A stretch of 22,372 nt of DNA from Flavobacteriaceae bacterium (GTDB taxonomy: Bacteria; Bacteroidota; Bacteroidia; Flavobacteriales; Flavobacteriaceae). Each line of letters opens with the position of its first letter. Positions within the stretch are counted from its first letter, which is position 1. Under the pieces are notes generated by a model. The model was not told the origin of the DNA and did no database searches. It saw only the letters and a list, made by a program, of their open reading frames with translations. The DNA is taken from positions 1 to 22,372 of the forward strand of contig JAUWLK010000011.1 in NCBI GenBank assembly GCA_030613745.1. Reading direction: 5' to 3'. Below are positions 8,168 through 16,454 of the stretch, one piece after another. The translations under genes and the position numbers were made by a program.

Positions 8168-8926
8168 TTAAATAGCCTCTATCAAAGCCATAAAATCATC
8201 AGCATTTAAAGCTGCTCCTCCAATTAAACCACCATCAACATCTTCTTTTGAAAAAATTTCTTTGGCATTTGCTGGTTTTACACTACCTCCATAAAGTATT
8301 GAAACTTCTTCAGCTATATCACTTAAATATCTTTCGGCCACTAATTCTCTAATAAAAGCATGCATTTCCTGTGCTTGTTCCGGACTAGCAGTTTCACCTG
8401 TACCAATTGCCCAAACAGGTTCATAAGCCAGAATTATATTTTTCCATGCTCCACTTCCCAAATGAAAAAGTGCTTTTTTAATTTGATTTTCAACTACTTT
8501 AAAGTGATTTCCACTCTTTCTATCTTCCAACACTTCTCCAAAACAAAAAATTATTTCTAATTTATTTTTTAAAGCAGTATCTACTTTTTTGGCTAATGAT
8601 TCATTTGTTTCACCAAAATATTCTCTTCTTTCTGAGTGTCCTAAAATTACAATGTCTACATGAACACTTTTAATCATACTTGCAGAAATTTCACCTGTAT
8701 AAGCTCCACTTTCTTCTTTGCACATATTTTGGGCCGCAACTTCAATTAAACTATCTTTAGTTTTTTTAGAAGCTTTTTGAAGGTTAGTAAATGGAGGAGC
8801 AATAATAACACGAGTGTTATCTAATTTTACTTCCTTTATTGCTTTTTTTAATTCTTTAACCAATGCTTTTGATTCGCTATAGGTTTTGTTCATCTTCCAG
8901 TTTCCTGCAACTATTTTACTTCTCAT
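8168..8926 (-). CDS. tpiA: Triose-phosphate isomerase
   Basis: A 252-residue TIM-barrel enzyme interconverting dihydroxyacetone phosphate and glyceraldehyde 3-phosphate in glycolysis. Active-site residues are all present: Asn9 and Lys11 in GNWKMN, His97 in ILGHSERREYFGE, and Glu169 in AYEPVWAIGTG. The phosphate-binding LYGGSVKP and GLIGGAAL segments are near the C-terminus. The reading frame stays open 73 codons upstream, but that extension overlaps pyrF and its promoter and has no family similarity, so the start is MRSKIVAGNWKMNK at 8926. A predicted promoter box lies at 8961-8968 and a strong terminator follows the stop, so it is probably a single-gene unit. Confidence 0.97.
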   Translation of the reverse strand: MRSKIVAGNWKMNKTYSESKALVKELKKAIKEVKLDNTRVIIAPPFTNLQKASKKTKDSLIEVAAQNMCKEESGAYTGEISASMIKSVHVDIVILGHSERREYFGETNESLAKKVDTALKNKLEIIFCFGEVLEDRKSGNHFKVVENQIKKALFHLGSGAWKNIILAYEPVWAIGTGETASPEQAQEMHAFIRELVAERYLSDIAEEVSILYGGSVKPANAKEIFSKEDVDGGLIGGAALNADDFMALIEAI

Positions 8927-8960
8927 TATGTGAATTTTTAAAATTTTCAAAATTGAGCAA

Positions 8961-8968
8961 CAAAGATA
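8961..8968 (-). promoter_or_regulatory. Predicted -7 promoter box of tpiA
   Basis: The minus strand reads TATCTTTG (TAnnTTTG), 34 bases upstream of the tpiA start. It is divergent from the pyrF box 20 bases away. Confidence 0.6.
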
Positions 8969-8988
8969 AACCAAACTAATAAAATGAC

Positions 8989-8996
8989 TACTTTTG
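8989..8996 (+). promoter_or_regulatory. Predicted -7 promoter box of pyrF
   Basis: TACTTTTG matches TAnnTTTG and lies 21 bases before the chosen pyrF ATG. It overlaps the alternative upstream TTG start at 8994, which therefore cannot be the true start if this promoter is used. Confidence 0.6.
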
Positions 8997-9017
8997 CACA
9001 ACGTTTTTTTATTAAAT

Positions 9018-9833
9018 ATGAACAAACAACAACTTATTGAGCAAATCAAAATCAAAAAATCATTTTTATGTATTGGTTTAGATGTTGATTTAAAGAAAAT
9101 TCCTAAGCATTTGTTAGAATTAGATGATCCGATCTTTGAATTCAATAAACAAATTATTGATGCTACTCATCATTTGGCTGTTTCCTATAAACCTAATATC
9201 GCTTTTTACGAAGCTTATGGTATTAAAGGCTGGAAATCATTAGAAAAAACCATTAACTATATCAAAAAGAATTATCCTGAAATTTTTACTATTGCCGATG
9301 CCAAACGAGGTGATATTGGTAATACCTCCACTCGTTACGCTAAAGCATTTTTTGATGACTTAAATTTTGACTCTATAACAGTTGCTCCATATATGGGAAG
9401 TGATTCTGTGGAACCTTTTCTCGCTTTCGCGGATAAATTCACAATACTTTTAGCTCTAACCTCAAATGTTGGCGGACTTGATTTCCAGGTCTTAAAAGAT
9501 GAAAATGGGATTACTCTTTATGAAAAAGTTATACAACAATCTTTAAACTGGAAAAACAGCGATCAATTAATGTATGTAATCGGTGCCACTCGCTCTGAGT
9601 ATTTTAAAAAAATTAGAAAAATTATTCCTAACCATTTTTTACTGGTTCCCGGTATTGGTACTCAAGGCGGAAGTTTACATGAAGTTTGTAAATACGGATT
9701 AAATAAAGATATTGGTTTACTAATTAATTCTTCCAGAGGAATAATTTACGCATCTAACAAAAAAGATTTTGCTCAAAAAGCCAAAGAAAAAACCTTGGAG
9801 TTACAAAAAGAAATGGAAACCTATATCAATTAA
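9018..9833 (+). CDS. pyrF: Orotidine 5'-phosphate decarboxylase (type 2)
   Basis: A 271-residue enzyme making UMP from OMP in the last step of pyrimidine synthesis. The start MNKQQLIEQIKIKKSFLCIGLDVDLKKIP is family-typical. Catalytic residues are visible: Asp22 in GLDVD, Lys58 in VSYKPN, and the Asp94-x-Lys96-x-x-Asp99 triad in IADAKRGDIGNTS. The phosphate-binding end has LLVPGIGTQGG and INSSRGI. The length and motif spacing fit the longer type 2 subfamily rather than the about 230-residue E. coli type. An in-frame TTG eight codons upstream was rejected because it lies inside the promoter box. Confidence 0.95.
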   Translation: MNKQQLIEQIKIKKSFLCIGLDVDLKKIPKHLLELDDPIFEFNKQIIDATHHLAVSYKPNIAFYEAYGIKGWKSLEKTINYIKKNYPEIFTIADAKRGDIGNTSTRYAKAFFDDLNFDSITVAPYMGSDSVEPFLAFADKFTILLALTSNVGGLDFQVLKDENGITLYEKVIQQSLNWKNSDQLMYVIGATRSEYFKKIRKIIPNHFLLVPGIGTQGGSLHEVCKYGLNKDIGLLINSSRGIIYASNKKDFAQKAKEKTLELQKEMETYIN

Positions 9834-9891
9834 TGTTTATAAAAATATTTATATTATTTAGTGTAGAAATTATTTTAGACTAGATTTTTTT

Positions 9892-9969
9892 CGGGGTGTA
9901 GCGTAGCCCGGTTAGCGCGCCACGCTGGGGGCGTGGAGGTCGGAGGTTCAAATCCTCTCACCCCGACCA
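9892..9969 (+). tRNA. tRNA-Pro(GGG)
   Basis: A complete 78-base cloverleaf including an encoded CCA. The acceptor stem CGGGGTG (9892-9898) pairs with CACCCCG (9959-9965). The anticodon stem CCACG/CGTGG (9920-9924/9932-9936) holds the loop CTGGGGG, giving anticodon GGG (9927-9929). The T arm is GGAGG-TTCAAAT-CCTCT. C1:G72 with discriminator A73 is characteristic of bacterial tRNA-Pro. A 17-base copy of its 3' end occurs 29 bases after the last base. Confidence 0.97.
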
Positions 9970-9995
9970 TAAAAAGGTTTTATTGTAAAGCAAGT

Positions 9996-10012
9996 AATCC
10001 TCTCACCCCGAC
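9996..10012 (+). repeat. Duplicate of tRNA-Pro 3' end (att-like)
   Basis: AATCCTCTCACCCCGAC is identical to 9951-9967 inside the tRNA gene, repeated 45 bases downstream in the same direction. Duplicated tRNA 3' ends are the usual product of integration at a tRNA attachment site by a tyrosine-recombinase element. No integrase gene is present between or near the copies, so this would be a scar. A small local duplication is the alternative. Confidence 0.6.
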
Positions 10013-10018
10013 AAAATG

Positions 10019-10049
10019 AAAACTTTTCACAATAGTGAAAGGTTTTTTT
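10019..10049 (+). terminator. Intrinsic terminator downstream of tRNA-Pro
   Basis: AAAACTTTTCAC (10019-10030) and GTGAAAGGTTTT (10035-10046) form a 12-bp stem with one G-U pair and an AATA loop, followed by T residues to 10049. It lies about 50 bases after the tRNA and would end the tRNA transcript. Confidence 0.8.
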
Positions 10050-10913
10050 GCTTATTAAGATATATGTTTACTTATTAATCAATATAAAAGCAAAAAAATC
10101 TAACGAACGAAGTGAATAAAAAGCTTTCTTTTAGCAAAATCCCTAAAAAGGATCCGCAACTAAAAGAAGCTAATCCTTGTCATTACATCACTTTAAAAAG
10201 TAATAGAAAAATAATATTGAAAGCAATGAAAGGATTTTAATTTTTAAGACTTCAAAAATTTGTTTTTGTAAGTTTTATGGCTATCATTTGATTTGTTTTA
10301 ATTAAATTTTATGGATTTGATACAATTTTACTAAAATACACCCTGGTTTTACTGGATTTATAAGGCTTTTACTAAAATTGAACCAAAAATAATTTTAGGA
10401 TTTAATCAGCTATTTGAATATTCGTAATTTAACAACTTAAAATCGCTTTATCGTGTTACCCTTTTGTTATTCTCCCTTAGTTTTGTAATCACACTTTTTA
10501 TAGAGATTTTTTTATGATATGAAACACTATTAATTGGTAATTTCTTATCGGGGGAAAACTCTCAATAATTGTCAACTGTGACCAAACTGATAAGGACGAA
10601 TTATACGCTCTCAAAACTAAATAAAAATTAGTAATAGTGATAAATCGTAGTTTTTAGAACCAAAAAATAATTATCCGAAAATATATAGAATAAGGTTTCA
10701 AATATTTGAATATTCTAAAAGTGAACAAAATATTATAGTCTTTACCTATAATTTTATCTATTCTTTTTAATTTTTTTTATAAATTTATCAAGTCATTTAT
10801 ATATTTAAAATCAATTAAATGACCATTTTATTAACCATTGAAAAACCCATTCTCTAAATGCTCAACAGATATATTTTCTTAGTCAATAATTACTATTATA
10901 TTTAATTTATAAA
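10050..10913. other. 864-base gene-free stretch containing a promoter/leader module
   Basis: No credible gene was seen on either strand. The stretch holds the promoter/leader module listed separately (10453-10590), a 13-base direct repeat TATTTGAATATTC (10411-10423 and 10703-10715), and a 14-base palindrome TTCAAATATTTGAA (10697-10710) flanked by AGAATA and TATTCT. The rest is AT-rich with stop codons in all frames. Together with the att-like repeat to the left and the broken gene to the right, it looks like the remains of a deleted accessory segment. Confidence 0.6.
10453..10590 (+). promoter_or_regulatory. Promoter/leader module, copy A
   Basis: Contains GTGTT (10453-10457), CTCCCTTAGTTTTG (10472-10485) whose last eight bases TAGTTTTG match the -7 consensus, a small stem ATTA/TAAT (10529-10541), GGGGAAAACT (10551-10560), ATAATT (10565-10570) and ACCAA (10581-10585). 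The same blocks recur at nearly the same spacing at 19398-19534, upstream of a LacI-type gene. The nearest downstream gene here is the broken CBM9-like gene, about 320 bases away, which is unusually far; an intervening gene may have been lost. Confidence 0.6.
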
Positions 10914-11551
10914 ATGAAGAGGTATTCCGTTTATAAGGTCAATAGACTTTCTAGTAATATATCTGATGATCTCTGTGGAAAAGCAATATTATTAAACGAT
11001 TTTTCTCTTCCTTGGAGAGATGAAACTCCTCAAAAAACAAGTTTTAGAGCACTCTATGATGACAAGTATTTATACTTACGGTATGATGTGAAAGATTCGA
11101 ACATCAATATTTATAATCAGAATGATAATAAAATGGATGTAGTACAATCTGATAGAGTAGAGATTTTTTTTAGAAAAAATAAGGAATTAAATCCATACTA
11201 TGTACTAGAAATTGACCCAAATGGAAATTGCTAGATTATTTGGCAATGTTTTATAGAAAGTTTGATTATACATGGAGTTGGCCAAATGGTCATTTATTTA
11301 CTAAAGGATGTATAAATACTGATGGTTACAGAGTAGATGTAAAAATAAGTCTGGAATCATTAAAGGCACTTGATTTAATTCATAAAAATATAATTCAAAT
11401 TGGTATATATAGGGGTGATTGTATTTCACTTCCAAATGAAAAACAAAAAAATGCAGACATCAAATGGATTACTTGGGTTGACCCAAACACTGAAACTCCG
11501 GATTTTCATGTCCCTTCTTCGTTTGGATTTTTAGAATTAATATCTGATTGA
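10914..11551 (+). pseudogene. Carbohydrate-binding family 9-like protein, frameshifted
   Basis: Two overlapping reading frames (10914-11234 and 11228-11551) together encode one CBM9-like protein of about 212 residues. Part one ends ALYDDKYLYLRYDVKDSN...SDRVEIFFRKNKELNPYYVLEIDPNGN, and part two continues LDYLAMFYRKFDYTWSWPNG, as in cytosolic stand-alone CBM9-like proteins of Bacteroidota. The shift at about 11226-11230 is explained by loss of a single T (GGA AAT TTG CTA GAT became GGA AAT TGC TAG). The C-terminal part ends FHVPSSFGFLELI, also family-like. There is no signal peptide. It may be a true pseudogene or a sequencing error in a short T run. CBM9-like proteins bind sugars, often next to polysaccharide-use genes. 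Confidence 0.8.
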
Positions 11552-11602
11552 CATTTTTATGTGTTTCTAGCTGCTATTAATTTAAATTCTCTGTGCGAGA
11601 AC

Positions 11603-12715
11603 TTATATTTTTATATATATTTTACGTTTATAAAGCCAGTAGGTTATATACCATAAAAAATACCATGTAATAATGCTTGTAATAATATTAGCAGATAATT
11701 CTCCTATCCATCCAAATAACCCAAAAGTAAAAGGCTTAATTATACGAGTAATAAAGCTACCACCACCAACGTGTGCAAATAAGTAAATAAATAATGGATT
11801 TATCCCAACAATCACAGCAAATTTTGCCCATCTTCTATAACCCTTCATATCAATTATCCAATAAAACAATGCAAATGTAAGTAGTGACCAACCACCACTT
11901 ACAAAAATAAAAGAGCTCGTAGATATTCGCTTAATTATTGGTGTAAAAGAATCAAAGCTGTAACCGATAATAAGTCCAACTATTCCACCTATGATCATGA
12001 TTTTCAAAATTTCTTTTTTTGATTTATTACTCAAAATAATTTTACCAATAATCACACCCCATATTGTGTGCGCAATTGTAGGAATTGCATTAAAAGAAAC
12101 CCAATGACCTTCAGATAATTGACCAGATATCAACAAATCAATATAAGCACCGAAATTTTGATCTGGTGTAAATGGTAGATTGAATCCTTCTATCGAAAAT
12201 GTTCTATAAATTAGTTCTGAAAGCGCAATAAATAAAATACTTAAAACAAACTGTAAGCTAATAGATTTATTTCTCAACAAAAAAGCGATTAAATAAGTAA
12301 CCGCTAATTGCGACAATACATTCTGGAATAAAAAAGTAATTTTACCCGCATCAATACAATACAAACCCCAGCCCAATATTAGCATTAGAGCTGAACGGGT
12401 AAATGCATGTTTTACCACCATCCTTTCACTGCTTCCTTTTTTAAGCCTATTTTTTTCCGAAAAAGGAATTGCAACTCCAACAATAAACATAAAATATGGT
12501 TGAACTAAATCCCAGAAATGAAGTCCATTCCATGTATGATGGTGGAGTTGATTGCCAATAAAATTTATTATAGTCCCTTTAAATTGAGGGTCAACTAGAA
12601 AGTAAAAAAGTCCAGTAAATTCAGCTATTAATAAGAACATTGTAAATCCACGAAATGCATCTAAAGATAATAATCTTGAGCTTTTATTATTCTTTTCAAT
12701 TGAACTGTTCTTCAT
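11603..12715 (-). CDS. DUF5009 / heparan-alpha-glucosaminide N-acetyltransferase-like membrane protein
   Basis: A 370-residue polytopic inner-membrane protein with about ten hydrophobic segments. The N-terminus has the family signature RLLSLDAFRGFTMFLLI (15-31), then QLHHHTWNGLHFWDLVQPYFMFIVGVAIPFS (about 56-86) with the conserved histidines and the WDLVQPxFMFIVG run. This is the NagX/DUF5009 group related to human HGSNAT, which transfers acetyl groups to sugars across the membrane; the bacterial substrates are not settled. The gene lies downstream of a LacI regulator on the same strand (160 bases between them), in a sugar-use neighbourhood, so acetylation or transport-linked handling of an amino sugar is plausible but inferred. 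Confidence 0.82.
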   Translation of the reverse strand: MKNSSIEKNNKSSRLLSLDAFRGFTMFLLIAEFTGLFYFLVDPQFKGTIINFIGNQLHHHTWNGLHFWDLVQPYFMFIVGVAIPFSEKNRLKKGSSERMVVKHAFTRSALMLILGWGLYCIDAGKITFLFQNVLSQLAVTYLIAFLLRNKSISLQFVLSILFIALSELIYRTFSIEGFNLPFTPDQNFGAYIDLLISGQLSEGHWVSFNAIPTIAHTIWGVIIGKIILSNKSKKEILKIMIIGGIVGLIIGYSFDSFTPIIKRISTSSFIFVSGGWSLLTFALFYWIIDMKGYRRWAKFAVIVGINPLFIYLFAHVGGGSFITRIIKPFTFGLFGWIGELSANIITSIITWYFLWYITYWLYKRKIYIKI

Positions 12716-12875
12716 TCTATTTCACCATTAATACTATTAATTTTTATACGATATTAAAAATTAAATTGGGTTGAGTCACTAGTACCATATAGACTAAAGA
12801 TTCTGTATCTAAATAGTGATAAAATGGTACAGGATAACAATTATTTTAAATTATTTTTTTATCTTGATTTTTGAT

Positions 12876-13925
12876 TTAATTTTCTAGATAAGAGATTAAA
12901 TTTTCAGAATTAATTATATCAATTGGCAATAATTTTTCGGCAGGAATGTCCTTATCAAATAGGAAAAAATCGACTAAATAAGATAAGCTAAAATAAGTTT
13001 GACCTTTTGGATTTTGATGAATTAAAAAATCAATTATTCCATTATTTAAATACGTTATATTTTCTTCCAATAAATCATATCCAATTATTTTAATATCTTT
13101 AATTTTAGTATCCTGAATGATTCTAGCTATTTTATATGCCTTGGAAGTAGTTACAAAAATACCTGAAATATTAGGGTTTAAACTTAATAAATGAGCTATC
13201 TCTTTATTAAAATCCGGACTTTTTATTTTATGTGAAATTATTTTATAGTTACCAGTGGTCAATTCTTTAAAATAATTTCTAAAACCCATTTCTTTTTCCT
13301 GCATATGAGTAGCATTATTAAAAACCTCATCAATATGAATAATGAAAATATCTGAATTTTCAGGGGTAATCATATTCATTAATTGAGCAGCAACTCTACC
13401 GCTTTGAAATAAATCTTGCCCAACAAAATTTTTAACTTTATTAGAACGAATTTGGCAGTTAAAAATACTTACTTTAATGTTTTCCAAATAATATTTCTCA
13501 ATAATTTCTATGGTTTCTTTATAGAATAATAGAGTTAACAATACAGCATCTGGAGATAGATTTATTACAGTTTTATTAATTTCCAAAAACGATTTTGTAC
13601 TATTAGGGCTAAAAAAAAATGTTTCAATAATAACACCTAAAGATTTAAATTCAGCAATAGCTTCATTTATACCATCAACACAGGCTTGCCAGTACGGATC
13701 TTCATGAGGATTAGGAACTAATACACAGATATGATAAACTTTATTAATTTTTAAATTTCTTGCAATAAGATTAGGCTGATAATCAATTTCTTTAAGAATA
13801 TTATTAACTGCATCTAATGCTTTTTGAGATACTTTCCCTCTTTTGTGCAATACTCTGTCAACAGTTCCTTTAGAAACACCCGAAAGTTTAGCAATATCTT
13901 TAATGGTATATTTTTTTTTCTTCAT
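12876..13925 (-). CDS. LacI family transcriptional regulator (sugar-binding type)
   Basis: A 349-residue regulator. The N-terminal helix-turn-helix is at about 7-27 (TIKDIAKLSGVSKGTVDRVL), followed by the hinge helix region DYQPNLIARNLK (48-59). The GTVDRVLHKRGKVS sequence is typical of LacI members that carry a periplasmic-binding-protein-like (Peripla_BP_4) sensor. That domain fills residues 65-349: VYHICVLVPNPHEDPYWQACVDGI begins the first lobe and IKIIGYDLLEENITYL lies in the second. The protein probably senses a monosaccharide and controls the adjacent sugar genes. It is 160 bases upstream of the DUF5009 gene on the same strand. No clear operator palindrome was identified in either flank. 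Confidence 0.92.
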   Translation of the reverse strand: MKKKKYTIKDIAKLSGVSKGTVDRVLHKRGKVSQKALDAVNNILKEIDYQPNLIARNLKINKVYHICVLVPNPHEDPYWQACVDGINEAIAEFKSLGVIIETFFFSPNSTKSFLEINKTVINLSPDAVLLTLLFYKETIEIIEKYYLENIKVSIFNCQIRSNKVKNFVGQDLFQSGRVAAQLMNMITPENSDIFIIHIDEVFNNATHMQEKEMGFRNYFKELTTGNYKIISHKIKSPDFNKEIAHLLSLNPNISGIFVTTSKAYKIARIIQDTKIKDIKIIGYDLLEENITYLNNGIIDFLIHQNPKGQTYFSLSYLVDFFLFDKDIPAEKLLPIDIINSENLISYLEN

Positions 13926-14155
13926 AGAAACAAAATGCTGAAATATAGTAATCTTCTTATTGATAAATTAAAAAACCGGACATATATAGCTGATAATAAG
14001 TATTTTAATAAATTAACAGTTATGCGCGATTCAACTGCAAGTTACAATAAAAATTAGTAAAGTATTAAAACAAATTGAAAGGATATGGTACATATTATTT
14101 TTTTGAATAGAAATTGATAAAATTCAAAATTTATCTGTGATCAATCAAAATACTT

Positions 14156-14647
14156 TTAATAATATAATCCTTTTTCTTCAATTGTTTTTATTGCATTTTT
14201 TTCATGCTTAATTACTTTTTCTAAATTCTTTTTTGATAACATATTTTTTACACCCAGATAATTAATGCTAAATTCATCTAATATTTCTTTAAAAATTAAT
14301 TGAACTCTTTCTAAATGAAAATCAGACGTGATAATAGTTAAATCATCATATTGGATGGTTAATACAATTTCTTTTATTTTAACTGCATCTTCAACGGTAT
14401 TATTTGATAGTGCAAAAGGTAAAAAATCTGAATGTAAAACTCCTTTTTTTAATAAATATTCATTTGCATAAAAGGCATAAGGTTTCTTTGTTGTATTAAA
14501 ATGTTTTCCCCAGCCCCCAGTACATAAAATTAAATCGCCTTTATTAAATAATTCATAACAGGTATTTAATCTTTCTATAGCCATATCACTTAATTCTCCT
14601 TTAGATGAATTGGTTGCTCCTAAAACCACAATAATCTTCTTGCTCAT
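14156..14647 (-). CDS. YdcF family protein (DUF218)
   Basis: A 163-residue soluble alpha/beta protein of the DUF218 (SanA/YdcF) family. Visible motifs are IIVVLGATNSSKGELSDMAIERL (5-27), DLILCTGGWGKHF (38-50), SNNTVEDA (81-88, the family SxNTxEnA) and TIITSDFHLERVQLIF (104-119). It lacks the N-terminal membrane anchor of SanA and is therefore probably cytosolic. Some family members bind SAM or act in envelope maintenance, but there is no settled reaction, and the setting between a regulator and a damaged epimerase does not clarify its role. It is transcribed alone on the minus strand, with gaps on both sides. Confidence 0.8.
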   Translation of the reverse strand: MSKKIIVVLGATNSSKGELSDMAIERLNTCYELFNKGDLILCTGGWGKHFNTTKKPYAFYANEYLLKKGVLHSDFLPFALSNNTVEDAVKIKEIVLTIQYDDLTIITSDFHLERVQLIFKEILDEFSINYLGVKNMLSKKNLEKVIKHEKNAIKTIEEKGLYY

Positions 14648-14825
14648 AATTTTGAGGTTTGTTAATAATTAACCCTGCACATTATCCTATCAAAAGCTTT
14701 GAATATCAACATCTAATATGTATCTTTAATCCAATTATAGGGTTTTCTTTTTATCCATAATCCTCTATTTCTTTTGTCTTTTTTATAATCATGATTCTAT
14801 ATTAGTTTTTTACTAATTTAGTTCA

Positions 14826-15368
14826 TCAAGGTGTGACGTATCCACAGAGCCCAAAGACATTAAAATATCTTATGATGTTGTTGGGACATTCCATTGATCC
14901 TGATACATTTTTAAGTAAAACTCCCCCATCTAATTTAGTGATTGCATAGGGTGTTAAAGGTTCTGGAGACATAGTTTCTACTTTAGGTAAAACAGGGTTG
15001 TTCCCATAATTGGCCGCAGAAGTTGAAAGAATTACTTTACAGTTGTCGTTCTTTCTTGCCGCTTCCAATATATTTATGGTTCCCACTGTATTGATTTCGA
15101 TACATTCAGTAATGTTTGATAAAGATTCGGTCACACTCACTAAAGCAGCTAAATGGAAGATTCCATTAGCATCTTTCACCAATTCATTAACAAGCTTTTT
15201 ATCTCTAATATCTCCTTTTTTAAATTGTACATTTAACCCTTTTAAGTTACTTTCAAAACCTGTTCTCAAACTATCCAAAATGATCACATGATGCCCTTCT
15301 TCTGATAAATATTCAGCGATATGACTCCCTATAAATCCTGCACCTCCTGTGATTATATATTTCTTTAT
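14826..15368 (-). pseudogene. NAD-dependent sugar epimerase/dehydratase (GalE-like), truncated and without a start codon
   Basis: About 180 codons of a GalE-like short-chain epimerase, against about 310-330 in intact family members. The NAD-binding TGGAGFIGSH is at residues 7-16. An Asp follows beta-2 (ILDS), FHLAALVSV is present, and the catalytic Tyr-x-x-x-Lys is YAITK (141-145). After IIRYFNVFG the family sequence stops abruptly and a stop codon follows eight residues later, so most of the substrate-binding C-terminal domain is missing. The expected start codon is ATA (15368-15366), overlapping the upstream kinase's TAA; a single change to G would restore ATG/TGA overlap. A GTG at 15287 would drop the NAD-binding loop. 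It is the third gene of the salvage cassette and is almost certainly non-functional. Confidence 0.82.
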
Positions 15369-16453
15369 TTATTCAAAGCATTTATTTCCATTTCTTTAAT
15401 TTGTTCTGAAAGACTTTCTATCAATTTCAATTGATTTTTAGCGCGAACTAAATTGTGTTCAGGGTATGCTGTTTTATAATAAATATCGCCATTTAAATAA
15501 TCTGTTAAAAAGCGTATAGCCATTATAAATATCATTGTTTTTGCACCAAGAGGAAGGTATTGTAATTCTATAGAAGATAGTGATGAACCTATCTCTTTTA
15601 AAAACCCTTTCACATAAGCTTTATAATATGCTAGATTAAAATTCACTAACTCTAAATTCTTTTCATCTTCAGCAGCAGTATTGCAAATGGTTCTAATGGC
15701 ATCTCCAAAATCGTAATGAACAATTCCAGGCATTACAGTATCAGTATCAATTACACAAAGACCTTTATTATTTAAATCAAATAATGCATTTGATATTTTA
15801 GTGTCATTATGAGTAACCCTTAATTTTATTTCACCTGATTCTTTCAATCGTTGAATAATATGCATTTCTTCTTTTAAATGCTCTACTTGTTTGATACACG
15901 TCTTTGCTTTATTGAGTCGTTCTTCCGAAGCAATTTTTAAAGCATCTTCAAATTGCGAATATCGAAATGACATATCATGAAATTTTGGAATAACTTCCGT
16001 TAATTTGGAAATATCAAAATCACTCGTAAGATTTAAAAAATCACCAAATAGTTTACCCCCTTCATAAGCAACTTCTTCATTAGTTACGGTTTCAAAAGTT
16101 TTACTATTATCAATATAAATCATCATATTCCAATAATTTCCTTCTTTATCTCTATAATACGAATCACCTTTTTTTGTGTTTACAAAACAAAGAACACGAC
16201 GTTTGAGTTCTTTTTTTGGTAAGTGTGCCAATTTTTTCTGTAAGTGATTGCTAACATATACTTTATTAGAAATAAGACCCGATACATCCCTAAACACCTC
16301 ATGATTAATCCTTTGCAGTACATAGGAGGTTTTTTTTGCAGTTTCTATTAAATAAGTGTCATTGATATGACCTGAAGCCAACTCCTCATAGGATAAAAAC
16401 TCTGAGAAATGATCAAACTTATTGAATACAAATTTTAATTTATCTTCTAACAT
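15365..16453 (-). CDS. Sugar 1-kinase, aminoglycoside-phosphotransferase fold (NahK-like)
   Basis: A 362-residue kinase of the phosphotransferase enzyme family. The N lobe has ELASGHINDTYLIETAKKTSYVLQRIN (24-50), as in N-acetylhexosamine 1-kinase NahK. The catalytic loop is THNDTKISNALFD (214-226; Asp217) and the metal-binding DFG-equivalent is VIDTDTVMPG (234-243). NahK phosphorylates GlcNAc or GalNAc at C1; which sugar is used here cannot be told. It starts one base after the stop of the nucleotidyltransferase gene, and its stop overlaps the mutated start of the epimerase. Sugar, then sugar-1-phosphate, then NDP-sugar with epimerisation is the logic of the cassette. Confidence 0.87.
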   Translation of the reverse strand: MLEDKLKFVFNKFDHFSEFLSYEELASGHINDTYLIETAKKTSYVLQRINHEVFRDVSGLISNKVYVSNHLQKKLAHLPKKELKRRVLCFVNTKKGDSYYRDKEGNYWNMMIYIDNSKTFETVTNEEVAYEGGKLFGDFLNLTSDFDISKLTEVIPKFHDMSFRYSQFEDALKIASEERLNKAKTCIKQVEHLKEEMHIIQRLKESGEIKLRVTHNDTKISNALFDLNNKGLCVIDTDTVMPGIVHYDFGDAIRTICNTAAEDEKNLELVNFNLAYYKAYVKGFLKEIGSSLSSIELQYLPLGAKTMIFIMAIRFLTDYLNGDIYYKTAYPEHNLVRAKNQLKLIESLSEQIKEMEINALNK

Positions 16454-16454
16454 A

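Noticed and set aside
8994..9017. TTG start eight codons before the pyrF ATG
   Set aside because: It lies within the predicted -7 box TACTTTTG, so it would not be transcribed from that promoter; the ATG at 9018 matches the family.
8927..9145. 73-codon upstream extension of the tpiA frame
   Set aside because: It overlaps pyrF and both divergent promoter boxes and has no triose-phosphate isomerase similarity; the family start is MRSKIVAGNWKMN at 8926.
10697..10710. Palindrome TTCAAATATTTGAA as an operator or origin site
   Set aside because: It is short and AT-rich, expected by chance in such sequence, and not near a promoter box or gene start.
14820..14868. Short frame ending VDTSHLDELN as the tail of a transposase
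   Set aside because: It is only about 14 residues long, with a stop just upstream; I could not match it to any specific transposase family.
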